A stretch of DNA of 64,000 nucleotides, from assembly GCF_006442315.1 (NCBI RefSeq), contig NZ_VFVY01000001.1, forward strand, positions 434,001 to 498,000. The letters are read 5' to 3'. The position numbers and the translations under genes are program-made. The DNA comes from Mesorhizobium sp. B2-3-4 (GTDB lineage: Bacteria; Pseudomonadota; Alphaproteobacteria; Rhizobiales; Rhizobiaceae). A model generated the notes under the pieces. It did no database searches and had not been told where the DNA came from. It saw only the letters and a list, made by a program, of their open reading frames with translations. This document shows positions 22,412 to 32,013 of the stretch, piece after piece. The number at the start of each line of letters is the position of its first letter. Positions within the stretch are counted from its first letter, which is position 1.

Positions 22412-22568
22412 CAGCCAGGCAGGCTCCACCAGGCAGCCAGCCCGGCCAGATGCCATGGCCGTTGTGCGGTGACCCAAAAAACCTTATCAAGGCGCACGGT
22501 CGGGCGGTGGCCGTTGCCATGATTTGGGCACCTCATTCGCAACAGGATCGCGCTCCGCGCGTGGAAAA

Positions 22569-23399
22569 ATGACAAAAACCCTTCGCAAATCCCTTCGCAA
22601 ATTCGCCATTGCCATCCCGCTTCTCGCCCTTGGCTTCTACTTCATCCCGATCCTGACGACGATATTCATCGTCTGTGGCCTGATCGATGTGCTGCGCAAC
22701 GACAGGAAGGACATGGCGCTGTTCAGTGGCTACTTCCTTGGCAACGGGCTCTTCACCTGGCTGCTCTCGCCCTTCAACCTGCTGGTCGACCTGCTCTGCT
22801 ACAGAAATCCGGGCGTGTGGAAATTGGAGCAGTTTCCCCAGGACTATCAGCGTGAGGTCAACGAGGTCCTTGATATCTTCAAGGCGCGCAAGGACGAGAT
22901 CATCGCCGACATCGACGCCAATTTCGGCGCTGGCCGGCGCGGCATGTATGTCTACCAATGGTACGGCAAGCACAAGATCGACAACGTCCCCGAATTCAAC
23001 AAGGACTTCAAATACATCAAGACGATTGCCGTTTCCGTCTTCAGCAAGCGTGAATCGACCTCCTGGCATTTCGGGCCGCTGCGGCTCAGCCTGCGCATCC
23101 TCTACAACCTGATCCCGGTGAAAGCCGAAATCTTCGTCGAATGCGGCAGCGTCAAGAACTACTGGTACGAGAATCCGCAGTTCATTTTCGACGACACGCT
23201 GCTGCATCGCTCGGTCAACGAGTATGATGGCCGCCGCTATTGCGTGTTCATGGACATTATCAGGCCGTCTCCGGTGCCGCGCCTGATCGCTGGCATGCTC
23301 GCGGTCGTCTCGGTCAGCGTCGAGCGCATCAATTCGATGTTCTACAAGAACTGGAAAATGATCGGCTCCTCCAAGCCCAAGAAAGTCGAAACCACCTGA
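22569..23399 (+). CDS. LpxO-like aspartyl/asparaginyl beta-hydroxylase family membrane protein
   Basis: The 276-residue product has one or two N-terminal membrane segments (about residues 10-35 and 52-75) and a soluble C-terminal region with the features of the Asp/Asn hydroxylase family: His167 in WHFGP, then FDDTLLHRSVN with His213, then Arg222/223 in GRRYCVFMDIIRP. That spacing fits the Fe(II) and 2-oxoglutarate ligands of this family, which includes LpxO, the lipid A 2-hydroxylase with a similar membrane anchor. The substrate is not known; lipid A is the first guess. A TTG 45 bp upstream is an alternative start. It is followed by an unrelated GT-C-like membrane protein. Confidence 0.7.
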   Translation: MTKTLRKSLRKFAIAIPLLALGFYFIPILTTIFIVCGLIDVLRNDRKDMALFSGYFLGNGLFTWLLSPFNLLVDLLCYRNPGVWKLEQFPQDYQREVNEVLDIFKARKDEIIADIDANFGAGRRGMYVYQWYGKHKIDNVPEFNKDFKYIKTIAVSVFSKRESTSWHFGPLRLSLRILYNLIPVKAEIFVECGSVKNYWYENPQFIFDDTLLHRSVNEYDGRRYCVFMDIIRPSPVPRLIAGMLAVVSVSVERINSMFYKNWKMIGSSKPKKVETT

Positions 23400-23413
23400 G
23401 CTGAAGATCTGCC

Positions 23414-23440
23414 GATGCCGCCGGCCGGGCCGGCGGCATC
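23414..23440. terminator. 27-bp GC-rich palindrome, possible terminator
   Basis: GATGCCGCCGGCC (23414-23426) and GGCCGGCGGCATC (23428-23440) are perfect reverse complements around one base, starting 14 bases after the hydroxylase-like gene. The T-content after it is poor (CCGGATTATC), so termination would be inefficient or factor-assisted. The rest of the 199-bp gap shows nothing recognisable. Confidence 0.45.
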
Positions 23441-23598
23441 CCGGATTATCTCCGATCCGCTAGCGGCCTCTTCAGGCTCCCGACAATTCACGATAAGAAT
23501 TAGGTGTCGGGATTCGCATCTGTCGGAACGGCTCTGGCTGCTTCAGACGTTCGATCCCTTCCCCGCAGTTCTGTCTCTTCCTTCCCCGGCGGATCCAG

Positions 23599-25254
23599 GT
23601 GTCAGAGAAGAAAACCTTCGGATTCTGGGCGGCAAACTACCTATGCGGCGTGATGCTGGGCCTCGCCGTCAGCGCTGCCTACATAGGTCTGGAGCAACCC
23701 GTCTACTATTGGGATTTCGCGGCCTATTTCAATACGTTCAACCAGCAGGGAGCGCTCCTTGTCGAGGAACCCTTCACCTGGCTGAGTCAACTGGGCACTT
23801 CCATCGCCATGCAAGATTATGGTGTGGCGATCCTGGTGCCGTTGATGCCTTTTCAGATCGTCTTCGGCGGATCGAGACTCTCCTTCATCGCCGCGATAGT
23901 TTCGGTCTATCTGGTGCCTGTGGCTCTTTTCGTAAGCAGGATAAGCTATCTGGAGGCGGTCTCCAGGGTGCCGTCTCGAGGCTGGCCCGCAGTCTGGATC
24001 GCAGCCTTTCTCTACACACCGTTCTGGGCGCCGACCCTGCGTGGGTTGCCCGATATTGCCGGTTGCCTCGTTCTCACCGCCGCAACTTATCTTCTGTGGA
24101 AGTCACAATTCCTGACCCGCGAACCGGTGGCGAGCGGAATAGCCGTCGGCGCGAGCCTGTGGTTGGCGTTCATGCTGCGTCGCTGGTATGCCTATGCCGC
24201 TATCGGCGTCACTCTTTCCGCGGCAATGCTGGGCTTGCTGCGGATCGCAAGGGACCGGGATCTTCCGGCATTCCGCATGGCGGTGGTGGGTGGCCTGTGT
24301 GCGATCTTCGTTATCGGCGCAACCGCATTGAACTTCCAACTGCCGCTGATCGCCAGAGTTCTGGGAACGAACTATGGCGACCTTTACAACGGATACAGGA
24401 CGAACTTTGTCACCCAGATCGGCGACATGGGAGACCGGCTCAGCTTTCTCAATTGGCTTCTGATCATTGTCGGGCTTTGCATCTCGATTGTTCGCCGCAA
24501 TGGATTCTCACTGTTGTGCGCTATCGCTTCGGTCCTCACATTCTTGATTTTCACCCGGACACAGGATCCGGACCGCCATCATTCGCTGCCAATTTTCCTA
24601 TGGCTTTTCCCCGCATACGCCCAGGCTGTCGTCGCCATCGTTTCGGTGCCGGCGCTTAAGTCGCCCTGGCCGACGGGCGGCATCGCGGTTGCCGCCGGAC
24701 TCGCTTTCCTGGGCACTTTCTTCCCGGCCGGCCGTCAACTCCTGTCGCCGGCCGAATTCGTTTTTGCGCGGCAGGCCACGCTCCCTCTGCATCTCGACAA
24801 TCTTGCCGAGTATCGCCGCCTGATCGGCGATCTGATCGGCAGACTGGCGCCAGAGGATCGCTTTTCGGTCTTTGCCTCGGGCGGTGTCATGAGCGATGCG
24901 CTGTTGCTCGGCATGGATCGACGACTCGCTCCGCATATCGGCTGGATTTGCCAGGTCGACAGTCGTGACCGTTTTCAGCCGGGGGTATTGAAATCCAGGT
25001 TTGTCATTGTGACCGACCCGCCGGTTACTCATTTGCAGCCCGGTGCGCAGATTTGCGTCACGATTCCGAACCAGCATATTGTGGAGGGACAAGGCATCGG
25101 CGCCGCTTATAAGCGTATTGCGCGGTACCAATTGTCGGGCGGTGTTACCGGCTATCTCTATGAGCAGATGCGCCCTGTGACGCTGCCGGAACTCGATGCG
25201 CTATACGGTGAATTCAGGAAGAAGTATCCTGACTGGGCAACACCTGCCTGGTGA
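23599..25254 (+). CDS. Multi-spanning membrane protein, GT-C glycosyltransferase-like
   Basis: The 551-residue product starts at a GTG and has about ten hydrophobic segments over residues 10-400, then a soluble C-terminal region of about 150 residues. The first loop after membrane segment 1 contains YYWDFAAYFN, placed like the acidic motif of GT-C fold transferases (PMT, ArnT, Rgt families) that use polyprenyl-linked sugars. No family could be named with confidence. Its neighbour is an LpxO-like protein, so a role in modifying lipid A or another envelope glycan is possible. The ribosome-binding site is weak and the start uncertain. Confidence 0.6.
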   Translation: MSEKKTFGFWAANYLCGVMLGLAVSAAYIGLEQPVYYWDFAAYFNTFNQQGALLVEEPFTWLSQLGTSIAMQDYGVAILVPLMPFQIVFGGSRLSFIAAIVSVYLVPVALFVSRISYLEAVSRVPSRGWPAVWIAAFLYTPFWAPTLRGLPDIAGCLVLTAATYLLWKSQFLTREPVASGIAVGASLWLAFMLRRWYAYAAIGVTLSAAMLGLLRIARDRDLPAFRMAVVGGLCAIFVIGATALNFQLPLIARVLGTNYGDLYNGYRTNFVTQIGDMGDRLSFLNWLLIIVGLCISIVRRNGFSLLCAIASVLTFLIFTRTQDPDRHHSLPIFLWLFPAYAQAVVAIVSVPALKSPWPTGGIAVAAGLAFLGTFFPAGRQLLSPAEFVFARQATLPLHLDNLAEYRRLIGDLIGRLAPEDRFSVFASGGVMSDALLLGMDRRLAPHIGWICQVDSRDRFQPGVLKSRFVIVTDPPVTHLQPGAQICVTIPNQHIVEGQGIGAAYKRIARYQLSGGVTGYLYEQMRPVTLPELDALYGEFRKKYPDWATPAW

Positions 25255-25354
25255 ATGGCGGGCTGGCTGTTCCGGGAGGATTGATCCCGGGACCGTCTGT
25301 TGCACCATCGTCCTATAGCGCTATCGAGGCTTGATCCCTTAAGACTCGATGCAG

Positions 25355-25387
25355 CGGATATATCTGAACGGATATAACGCCGGATAT
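25355..25387. promoter_or_regulatory. Three CGGATAT direct repeats before the GAF-Fis regulator
   Basis: CGGATAT occurs at 25355, 25369 and 25381, spaced 14 and 12 bp, in the 168-bp gap upstream of the regulator gene. Repeats of this kind may be a protein-binding array or part of its promoter. A 10-bp palindrome ATAGCGCTAT lies just upstream (25315-25324). Nothing identifies the binding factor. Confidence 0.35.
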
Positions 25388-25422
25388 CGGAGTTGGAGCG
25401 ACAATCGCCTTGGGAGGATGAG

Positions 25423-26394
25423 GTGAGCGGACGGCAGCCGACGGGTCTTCATGCGGATTTCATCCAGGCCTCCATTGCCGGCAGTGATGCCGCGCGTTCG
25501 GCTCTCGTCGCGTCCTGGCGGCGATCACTCACCTTGCATGGTCTCGACCCAGCCGAGCGCAAGGCTCCCCGGCGCCTCACCGAAAGCGAATTGAGCGACG
25601 CGCGCAAACGCATCGAGCCACTGCTGCGCGCCGCGGGTGCAAGCCTCGACCGGCTTTATCTGGCTGTAGGCGGCGTCGGCTGCTGTGTGCTGCTGGCCGA
25701 CCGTGAGGGCGTTCCCGTCGAACGCCGCGGCGCCGTCGCGGATGACGAGACGTTCGATGAATGGGGGCTGTGGACTGGCACCGTGTGGAGCGAGGACAGC
25801 GAAGGCACGAATGGCATCGGCACCTGCCTTGCCGATCAGCGCGCGCTGACCATCCACCGCGACCAGCACTTCTTTTCGCGCAACACGCTGATGAGTTGCA
25901 CGACGGCGCCGATCTACGATCACGAGGGCAATCTGGCGGCGGCGCTCGATGTGTCGTCCTGCCGGTCGGACCTGACCGAGGGTTTCGTCAACCTCATCGC
26001 CATCGCGGTCGGCGATGCGGCGCGGCGCATCGAAGCCGAGAATTTTCGCCTGACGTTTTGCGACGCCCGTATCCTGCTCGCGCCAGTAGCAGAACGTAAC
26101 GCAAGCGCCCTCATCGCCGTCGATGCCGATGACCTGGTGGTGGGGGCGACACGGTCCGCGCGTCTGGGCCTCGGCATCACCCAACAGGCGTTGGCCAAGG
26201 GCCTTCCCGCCGCCGACATCCTCGGTATCTCCGCCAAGACGTCGGAAGATCTGGACGAAGCCGAACGGGGCGTGGTTCAGCGGGCCATGGCGCGAGCGGA
26301 GGGCAATGTGTCCGCTGCCGCCAGCAATCTCGGTATTTCCCGGGCGACCTTGCACCGCAAGCTCGCCCGGTTCGGCATCCGCCGCCCGCATTGA
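25423..26394 (+). CDS. AcoR-like GAF-Fis transcriptional regulator lacking the AAA+ domain
   Basis: From the GTG with a strong GGGAGGATGAG site the product is 323 residues; a TTG 30 bp upstream is the alternative. The N-terminal half (WRRSLTLHGLDP, then the GAF region with GTVWSEDSEGTNGIGTC and QHFFSRNTLMSCTTAPI) resembles AcoR-type sensors of acetoin or aldehyde metabolism, and the C-terminus has a Fis helix-turn-helix (EGNVSAAASNLGISRATLHRKL). The central sigma54-interacting AAA+ domain of AcoR is absent, so it cannot be a classic enhancer-binding activator. It sits directly upstream of an aldehyde dehydrogenase gene and a perfect palindrome, its likely target. Confidence 0.85.
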   Translation: MSGRQPTGLHADFIQASIAGSDAARSALVASWRRSLTLHGLDPAERKAPRRLTESELSDARKRIEPLLRAAGASLDRLYLAVGGVGCCVLLADREGVPVERRGAVADDETFDEWGLWTGTVWSEDSEGTNGIGTCLADQRALTIHRDQHFFSRNTLMSCTTAPIYDHEGNLAAALDVSSCRSDLTEGFVNLIAIAVGDAARRIEAENFRLTFCDARILLAPVAERNASALIAVDADDLVVGATRSARLGLGITQQALAKGLPAADILGISAKTSEDLDEAERGVVQRAMARAEGNVSAAASNLGISRATLHRKLARFGIRRPH

Positions 26395-26407
26395 GTTTTG
26401 GGCCGAA

Positions 26408-26433
26408 CGACTGTCGCAGATCTGCGACAGTCG
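26408..26433. promoter_or_regulatory. Perfect 26-bp palindrome upstream of the aldehyde dehydrogenase gene
   Basis: The left arm CGACTGTCGCAGA (26408-26420) is the exact reverse complement of the right arm TCTGCGACAGTCG (26421-26433). The core TGTCGC-N6-GCGACA has the look of sites for Fis-type AcoR-family regulators. It is 13 bp after the regulator stop and about 100 bp before the dehydrogenase start, so it could be an operator. A hairpin terminator for the regulator gene is the alternative, but no T-run follows. Confidence 0.65.
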
Positions 26434-26536
26434 GGATTGTCGAGCCTCGGCACCGGGCTGACAAAGCTAAAGGCGTCCGCAACTCTTGCCTCCGACGCGC
26501 CGCACCCCCGTGGCGCCGTAACTTGGGAGGAAGATT

Positions 26537-28048
<1,512 letters not shown>

Positions 28049-28062
28049 TCGCCTCCCAAGGC

Positions 28063-28094
28063 CGCGCATGGTCCTTTGCGAAGGGCCATGCGCG
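28063..28094 (+). other. 14-bp stem-loop between aldehyde dehydrogenase and DUF779 genes
   Basis: CGCGCATGG (28063-28071) and CCATGCGCG (28086-28094) flank an inner CCTT/AAGG pair and one T-G wobble, giving an almost continuous 14-bp stem with a TGCG loop. It starts 15 bases after the dehydrogenase stop. No T-run follows; it may protect or process the upstream mRNA and so lower expression of the DUF779 gene. Confidence 0.5.
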
Positions 28095-28153
28095 CTCCAT
28101 CACCAGGGGTTGGCCCGTTGCGCCAAGCCCTGGTTCTCACCGAGGAGGCAGGC

Positions 28154-28522
28154 ATGCCCGACAAGTCTTCCCTGGGAAAAGTCTCGGCGACGCCCGAGGC
28201 CGCAGCCTTTCTGGCGGAGATCATCGCCGACCATGGTCCGGTGCTGTTCCATCAGTCGGGCGGCTGCTGCGACGGCTCCTCGCCAATGTGCTATCCGCGC
28301 GGTGATTTCATCGTCGGCGACAACGACGTGATGCTGGGCGAGATCGGCGAGACGCCGGTCTATATCAGTGCTTCGCAATATGAGGTCTGGAAGCATACCG
28401 ACCTGCTCATCGACGTGGTGCCGGGCAGGGGCGGGATGTTCTCGCTCGATAACGGGCGCGAAAGGCGGTTTTTGACCCGCTCGACGGTCTGTGCCATCCC
28501 CGAAATACCGTCGCGGGCCTGA
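28154..28522 (+). CDS. DUF779 family protein
   Basis: The 122-residue product starts MPDKSSLGKVSATPEAA after a GAGGAGG site with good spacing; upstream in-frame starts would place that site inside the gene. The family signature HQSGGCCDGSSPMCYPRGDF with three cysteines is at residues 36-55, and WKHTDLLIDVVPGRGGMFSLD follows. DUF779 genes commonly lie next to aldehyde dehydrogenase genes, as here, 105 bp apart; the cysteine cluster suggests metal or thiol chemistry. The function has not been established as far as I know. Confidence 0.85.
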   Translation: MPDKSSLGKVSATPEAAAFLAEIIADHGPVLFHQSGGCCDGSSPMCYPRGDFIVGDNDVMLGEIGETPVYISASQYEVWKHTDLLIDVVPGRGGMFSLDNGRERRFLTRSTVCAIPEIPSRA

Positions 28523-28563
28523 AAGGGTTGACGCCGCTCCCCTTGCGGGAGCAGTAGACGGCG

Positions 28564-28938
28564 ATGTTCAATCTCTTTCTCGTCGCCACTGGCGGCGGCA
28601 TCGGTGCCGGTATCCGTCATCTGACCAATCTGGGTGCGCTGCGCCTTGTCGGCCCCAATTACCCCTGGGGTACGATGGTCATCAACATCCTTGGCTCCTT
28701 CGCCATGGGCTTGTTTATCGCGACCCTGGTGCGGCGTGGCGGATCCAGCGAGCTCAGGCTTTTTGTCGCCACCGGAATCTTTGGCGGCTTCACCACGTTT
28801 TCGGCTTTTTCGCTCGATTTCGCGACCTTGTGGGAGCGGGGCGCCACCTTGCCGGCGTTCGGATATGCGCTGGCCAGCGTCATTGGCGCCATCACAGCCC
28901 TGTTTTTGGGTCTTTGGCTCGCAAGAAGCCTGCCTTAA
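28564..28938 (+). CDS. crcB: Fluoride exporter CrcB/Fluc
   Basis: The 124-residue protein has four membrane segments and the Fluc signatures GGGIGAGIRHL near the N-terminus, GTMVINILGSFAMG in segment 2 and TGIFGGFTTFSAFS in segment 3. The family forms dimeric fluoride channels that protect cells from fluoride. No crcB fluoride riboswitch motif was recognised in the short upstream gap (41 bp), which holds only a small GCTCCC/GGGAGC hairpin at 28536-28552. Confidence 0.93.
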   Translation: MFNLFLVATGGGIGAGIRHLTNLGALRLVGPNYPWGTMVINILGSFAMGLFIATLVRRGGSSELRLFVATGIFGGFTTFSAFSLDFATLWERGATLPAFGYALASVIGAITALFLGLWLARSLP

Positions 28939-29000
28939 TGCTATTGCCGCGCCCAGAGCAGGCCGAGTCCTGCTCGGAAAACGGATAAGCGAAGAAAACA

Positions 29001-29981
29001 ATGGCAGGCGTTGAACAGATCACGGTGGAGGCCGGCGAGGCGGGCATGCGGCTCGATCGCTGGTTCAAGACCCATTTCCCGGGCCTTGGCTTTGGCCATC
29101 TGCAGAAGCTGTTGCGCTCCGGGCAGATCCGTGTCGATGGCGGCCGGGTCAAGGCGGACACCCGCGTCGAGCCTGGCCAGATGGTGCGTATTCCTCCGCT
29201 GGAAGTGGACAAGAAGGGCGAAAGCCCGCTGACCGGCCACTCGATCCGCAACCAGGGCGACGCCGATGTACTGGCCAAGATGCTGATCCACGAGGATCCG
29301 AAGGTCTTTGTCTTCAACAAGCCCGCTGGCCTTGCGGTGCAGGGCGGCTCCGGCGTCACCCGCAACGTCGACGACATGCTGGAAGCCTGGCGCAACCAGA
29401 AGGGCGAGAAGCCGCGGCTGGTGCACAGGCTCGACCGCGACACGTCAGGCGTGCTGGTGGTGGCCCGCACGAGACTGGCCGCCATGAAACTCTCCGAGGC
29501 GTTTCGGGCGCGGGAGACCAAAAAGACCTACTGGGCATTGGTCAAGGGCGTGCCGCCCAAGCGCGAGGACAAGATTTCGACCTGGCTGATCAAGGAGGCC
29601 ACGCCGGACGGCGATCGCGTACGCATCGCCGCGCATGGTGAAAAGGGTGCCGATCACGCCGTGTCCTACTACCGCATCGTCGAGCAGGCGGCGCAGACGA
29701 TGACCTGGCTGGAGATGGAACCTTATACCGGCCGCACCCATCAGCTTCGTGTCCATGCCGCCCATATCGGCTGTCCCATCATCGGCGACCCGAAATATTT
29801 CGAGGCCGACACCAACTGGGATTTCCCAGGCGGCATTCAAAACCGTCTGCATCTGCACGCGCGCCGCATCATCATCCCACATCCGGACAAGGGCGTCATC
29901 GACGTCACCGCGCCGATGCCCCCACATATGCGGCAGAGCTGGAACCTGATCGGCTTCGACGAACAGAGCGCGGAGGACTGA
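29001..29981 (+). CDS. rluC: RluA-family 23S rRNA pseudouridine synthase (RluC-like)
   Basis: The 326-residue enzyme has an N-terminal S4 RNA-binding domain (about residues 14-62: RLDRWFKTHFPGLGFGHLQKL region) and a pseudouridine synthase domain with the catalytic motif HRLDRDTSG, Asp145 being the nucleophile. The C-terminal GRTHQLRVHAAHIGCPIIGD is conserved. RluC and RluD are the close relatives; RluC is favoured by the S4 domain and length. An EamA gene follows after 2 bp, so the two are probably co-transcribed. Confidence 0.88.
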   Translation: MAGVEQITVEAGEAGMRLDRWFKTHFPGLGFGHLQKLLRSGQIRVDGGRVKADTRVEPGQMVRIPPLEVDKKGESPLTGHSIRNQGDADVLAKMLIHEDPKVFVFNKPAGLAVQGGSGVTRNVDDMLEAWRNQKGEKPRLVHRLDRDTSGVLVVARTRLAAMKLSEAFRARETKKTYWALVKGVPPKREDKISTWLIKEATPDGDRVRIAAHGEKGADHAVSYYRIVEQAAQTMTWLEMEPYTGRTHQLRVHAAHIGCPIIGDPKYFEADTNWDFPGGIQNRLHLHARRIIIPHPDKGVIDVTAPMPPHMRQSWNLIGFDEQSAED

Positions 29982-29983
29982 TC

Positions 29984-30901
29984 GTGAGCGGCGCCACCGA
30001 CACGCTCGATCGGCGCGACGCGGTCGACATGGCGGCGGCCGCCATCATGGTCGGCCTCACTCTTTCCTGGGGCATGAATTACGTCGCCGCCAAGATCTCC
30101 TATGCCGGCTACGACCCTGTCTTCCTCTCTATCGCGCGCTCGATCATCGGTGGTTTCTGTGTTTTCCTCTGGTGTCGCTGGCGCGGCATCGCGCTGTTCG
30201 CGCGCGACGGCACGTTGTTTGCCGGCATCGCGGTTGGCGTGCTGTTCGGCATCGAATTCCTCTGCCTCTATGTCGGGCTGGAACATACGACCGTGGCCCG
30301 CAACACGCTGCTGGTCAATTCGATGCCATTCTGGATGCTGGTCGGCGGCCACTTCCTGCTCGGTGAACAGATCACCATGCGCAAGTTCCTCGGCCTGCTG
30401 CTGGCTTTTGCCGGTCTTGCCACCGTCTTCTCCGACAAGCTCGGCGGGGGCGGAGACATGCTGTTCGGCGATCTGCTCAGCCTTGGCTCCGGGTTTTTCT
30501 GGGCCTTGACCAACATCCTCATCAAGCGATCGAAGCTGGTCGAGGCGAGCGCCGAGAAACTCCTGCTCTACCAGCTCGCCGGCGCGGCCGTCGTTGGTGT
30601 TCTTGTCATGCCGCTCGCTGGTCCCCCCGTTCGCGATCCGGCCTTGCTGCCAACGCTGGCTCTGCTTTTCCAGGCAATCTACATCGTCGCCTTCACCTAT
30701 GTGCTGTGGTTCTGGCTGCTGCGCCGTTATCCGGCCTCGGGCCTGTCGAGTTTCACTTTCCTGTCACCGGTTTTCGGTGTGCTGTGCGGCGCGGTCTTCT
30801 TGAATGAGCCGCTGACCGTTCGCATCTTCCTGGCGCTTGGTCTCATCGCCGCTGGTCTGATCATCGTCAACCGACCGGCGCGCAAGCTGACGCCGGTCTG
30901 A
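29984..30901 (+). CDS. EamA/DMT-family permease
   Basis: The 305-residue protein starts at a GTG two bases after the pseudouridine synthase stop. Ten hydrophobic segments fall into two EamA repeats (about residues 15-150 and 160-300), with FLCLYVGLEHTTVARNTLLVNSMPFW typical of the first repeat in parts. DMT members export amino acids, nucleosides or other metabolites; no substrate can be assigned. It is followed after 11 bp by an ATP12-type gene. Confidence 0.85.
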   Translation: MSGATDTLDRRDAVDMAAAAIMVGLTLSWGMNYVAAKISYAGYDPVFLSIARSIIGGFCVFLWCRWRGIALFARDGTLFAGIAVGVLFGIEFLCLYVGLEHTTVARNTLLVNSMPFWMLVGGHFLLGEQITMRKFLGLLLAFAGLATVFSDKLGGGGDMLFGDLLSLGSGFFWALTNILIKRSKLVEASAEKLLLYQLAGAAVVGVLVMPLAGPPVRDPALLPTLALLFQAIYIVAFTYVLWFWLLRRYPASGLSSFTFLSPVFGVLCGAVFLNEPLTVRIFLALGLIAAGLIIVNRPARKLTPV

Positions 30902-30912
30902 AAAGAGATTTT

Positions 30913-31704
30913 ATGCGCGACATCCTCAACGACCTCGAAGCAGGCAAATATCTTTCCGATCCGGATCCCTTGCGCCGTGCCCAGATCCAGATGAAGACGC
31001 CGCTGCCAAAGCGCTTCTACAAGGAGGTCTCTGTCGCGCCGGTGGAGGCCGGTTTTGCCGTGCATCTCGACGGAAGGCCGGTGCGCACGCCAGGCAAGGC
31101 CTTGCTGGCATTGCCGACCGCGAATGCCGCATCGCTCGTCGCCGATGAATTCGCCGCCCAGGGCGAGAACATCGATCCGGTATCGATGCCGGTGATGCGC
31201 CTCGTCAACACCGCCTTGGACGGCGTCGCAGCCGATCCGCAGGCGGTGCTGGAAGACATATTGCGCTTTGCGTCGTCGGATATGCTCTGCTACCGCGCCG
31301 ACACCCCGCAAGGGCTCGTCGAACGGCAGAACGAGCAGTGGGACCCCGTCATCGATTGGGCACGCGTGGCGCTCGGGGTTCGTTTCAATCTCGCCGAGGG
31401 CATCATCCATGTCGAGCAGCCGCGCGAAACCATTGCGGTTCTGGGCAGCCATCTGGCCCAGCGCGCCGAGCCGCTGCGCCTGGCCGCGATCCATGTCATG
31501 ACGTCGTTGACCGGCTCGGCATTGCTGGCACTCGCCGTCGATTTCGGTGAGCTCGACGGCGAGGAAGCCTGGGCCGCCGGCCATGTCGACGAGGATTGGC
31601 AGATCGCGCATTGGGGGCAGGACGCCGAAGCGGTTGCACGCCGCTCCGCCCGCAAGCGCGACATGATGGCCGCCGTCGGCCTGCTCGAAGCGCTGCGCGC
31701 CTGA
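30913..31704 (+). CDS. ATP12-type F1-ATPase assembly chaperone
   Basis: The 263-residue product matches the ATP12 family: KRFYKEVSVAP, then VHLDGRPVRTPGKALLALPT, then the mid-section FASSDMLCYRADTPQGLVERQNEQWDPV in parts and a C-terminal AWAAGHVDEDWQIAHWG. ATP12 binds the F1 alpha subunit during ATP synthase assembly and occurs in mitochondria and alphaproteobacteria. It is the last gene of a small plus-strand cluster; an intergenic repeat starts right after its stop. Confidence 0.9.
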   Translation: MRDILNDLEAGKYLSDPDPLRRAQIQMKTPLPKRFYKEVSVAPVEAGFAVHLDGRPVRTPGKALLALPTANAASLVADEFAAQGENIDPVSMPVMRLVNTALDGVAADPQAVLEDILRFASSDMLCYRADTPQGLVERQNEQWDPVIDWARVALGVRFNLAEGIIHVEQPRETIAVLGSHLAQRAEPLRLAAIHVMTSLTGSALLALAVDFGELDGEEAWAAGHVDEDWQIAHWGQDAEAVARRSARKRDMMAAVGLLEALRA

Positions 31705-31827
31705 GCAATTCCAGGAAAAGCGTGCAACGGTTTTCCCGGGAGAAGCGCGTAGCGCTTCCCCTTGGGAATTGCCTAAAGACAAAGAGTTAGAGCGGGTCGG
31801 CGATTCCACCAAACGCTGAACCGCTCT
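31705..31827. repeat. Two-part intergenic palindromic repeat
   Basis: Part one is bounded by GCAATTCC (31705-31712) and GGAATTGC (31765-31772) and contains GGAAAA...TTTTCC (31714-31736) and GAAGCGC...GCGCTTC (31742-31758). Part two pairs AGAGCGGGTC (31789-31798) with GAACCGCTCT (31818-31827). Elements of this design are, to my knowledge, common between genes in Mesorhizobium. The remaining 31828-32013 holds no gene and leads to the transporter. Confidence 0.6.
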
Positions 31828-32013
31828 GAGCGCGGCGCCATCCTCGCCCAACGCCTAATACCAAAGTCATAATCCCATCGTCTCGGTGCCTTTCGCCGGC
31901 GCTTTCTGCCATTTCTTCCTTCGCTGGCTGCATTTTCGAGTCCGCTTCCGCAAGCAGACGGATGCCGGCGCGCAGCCGTCGAGGACAGGCTGAATCCAGG
32001 GGAGGACAGTATA

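Noticed and set aside
23415..24659. 414-codon plus-strand frame overlapping the GT-C-like gene
   Set aside because: A different frame of the same DNA; only the 551-residue frame shows membrane segments and sensible composition.
26438..26536. Sigma54 promoter for the aldehyde dehydrogenase
   Set aside because: No GG-N10-GC pair with consensus flanks was found, and the regulator lacks the sigma54-activating domain.
28523..28563. Fluoride riboswitch before crcB
   Set aside because: The gap is only 41 bp and lacks the recognisable crcB motif; only a small hairpin is present.
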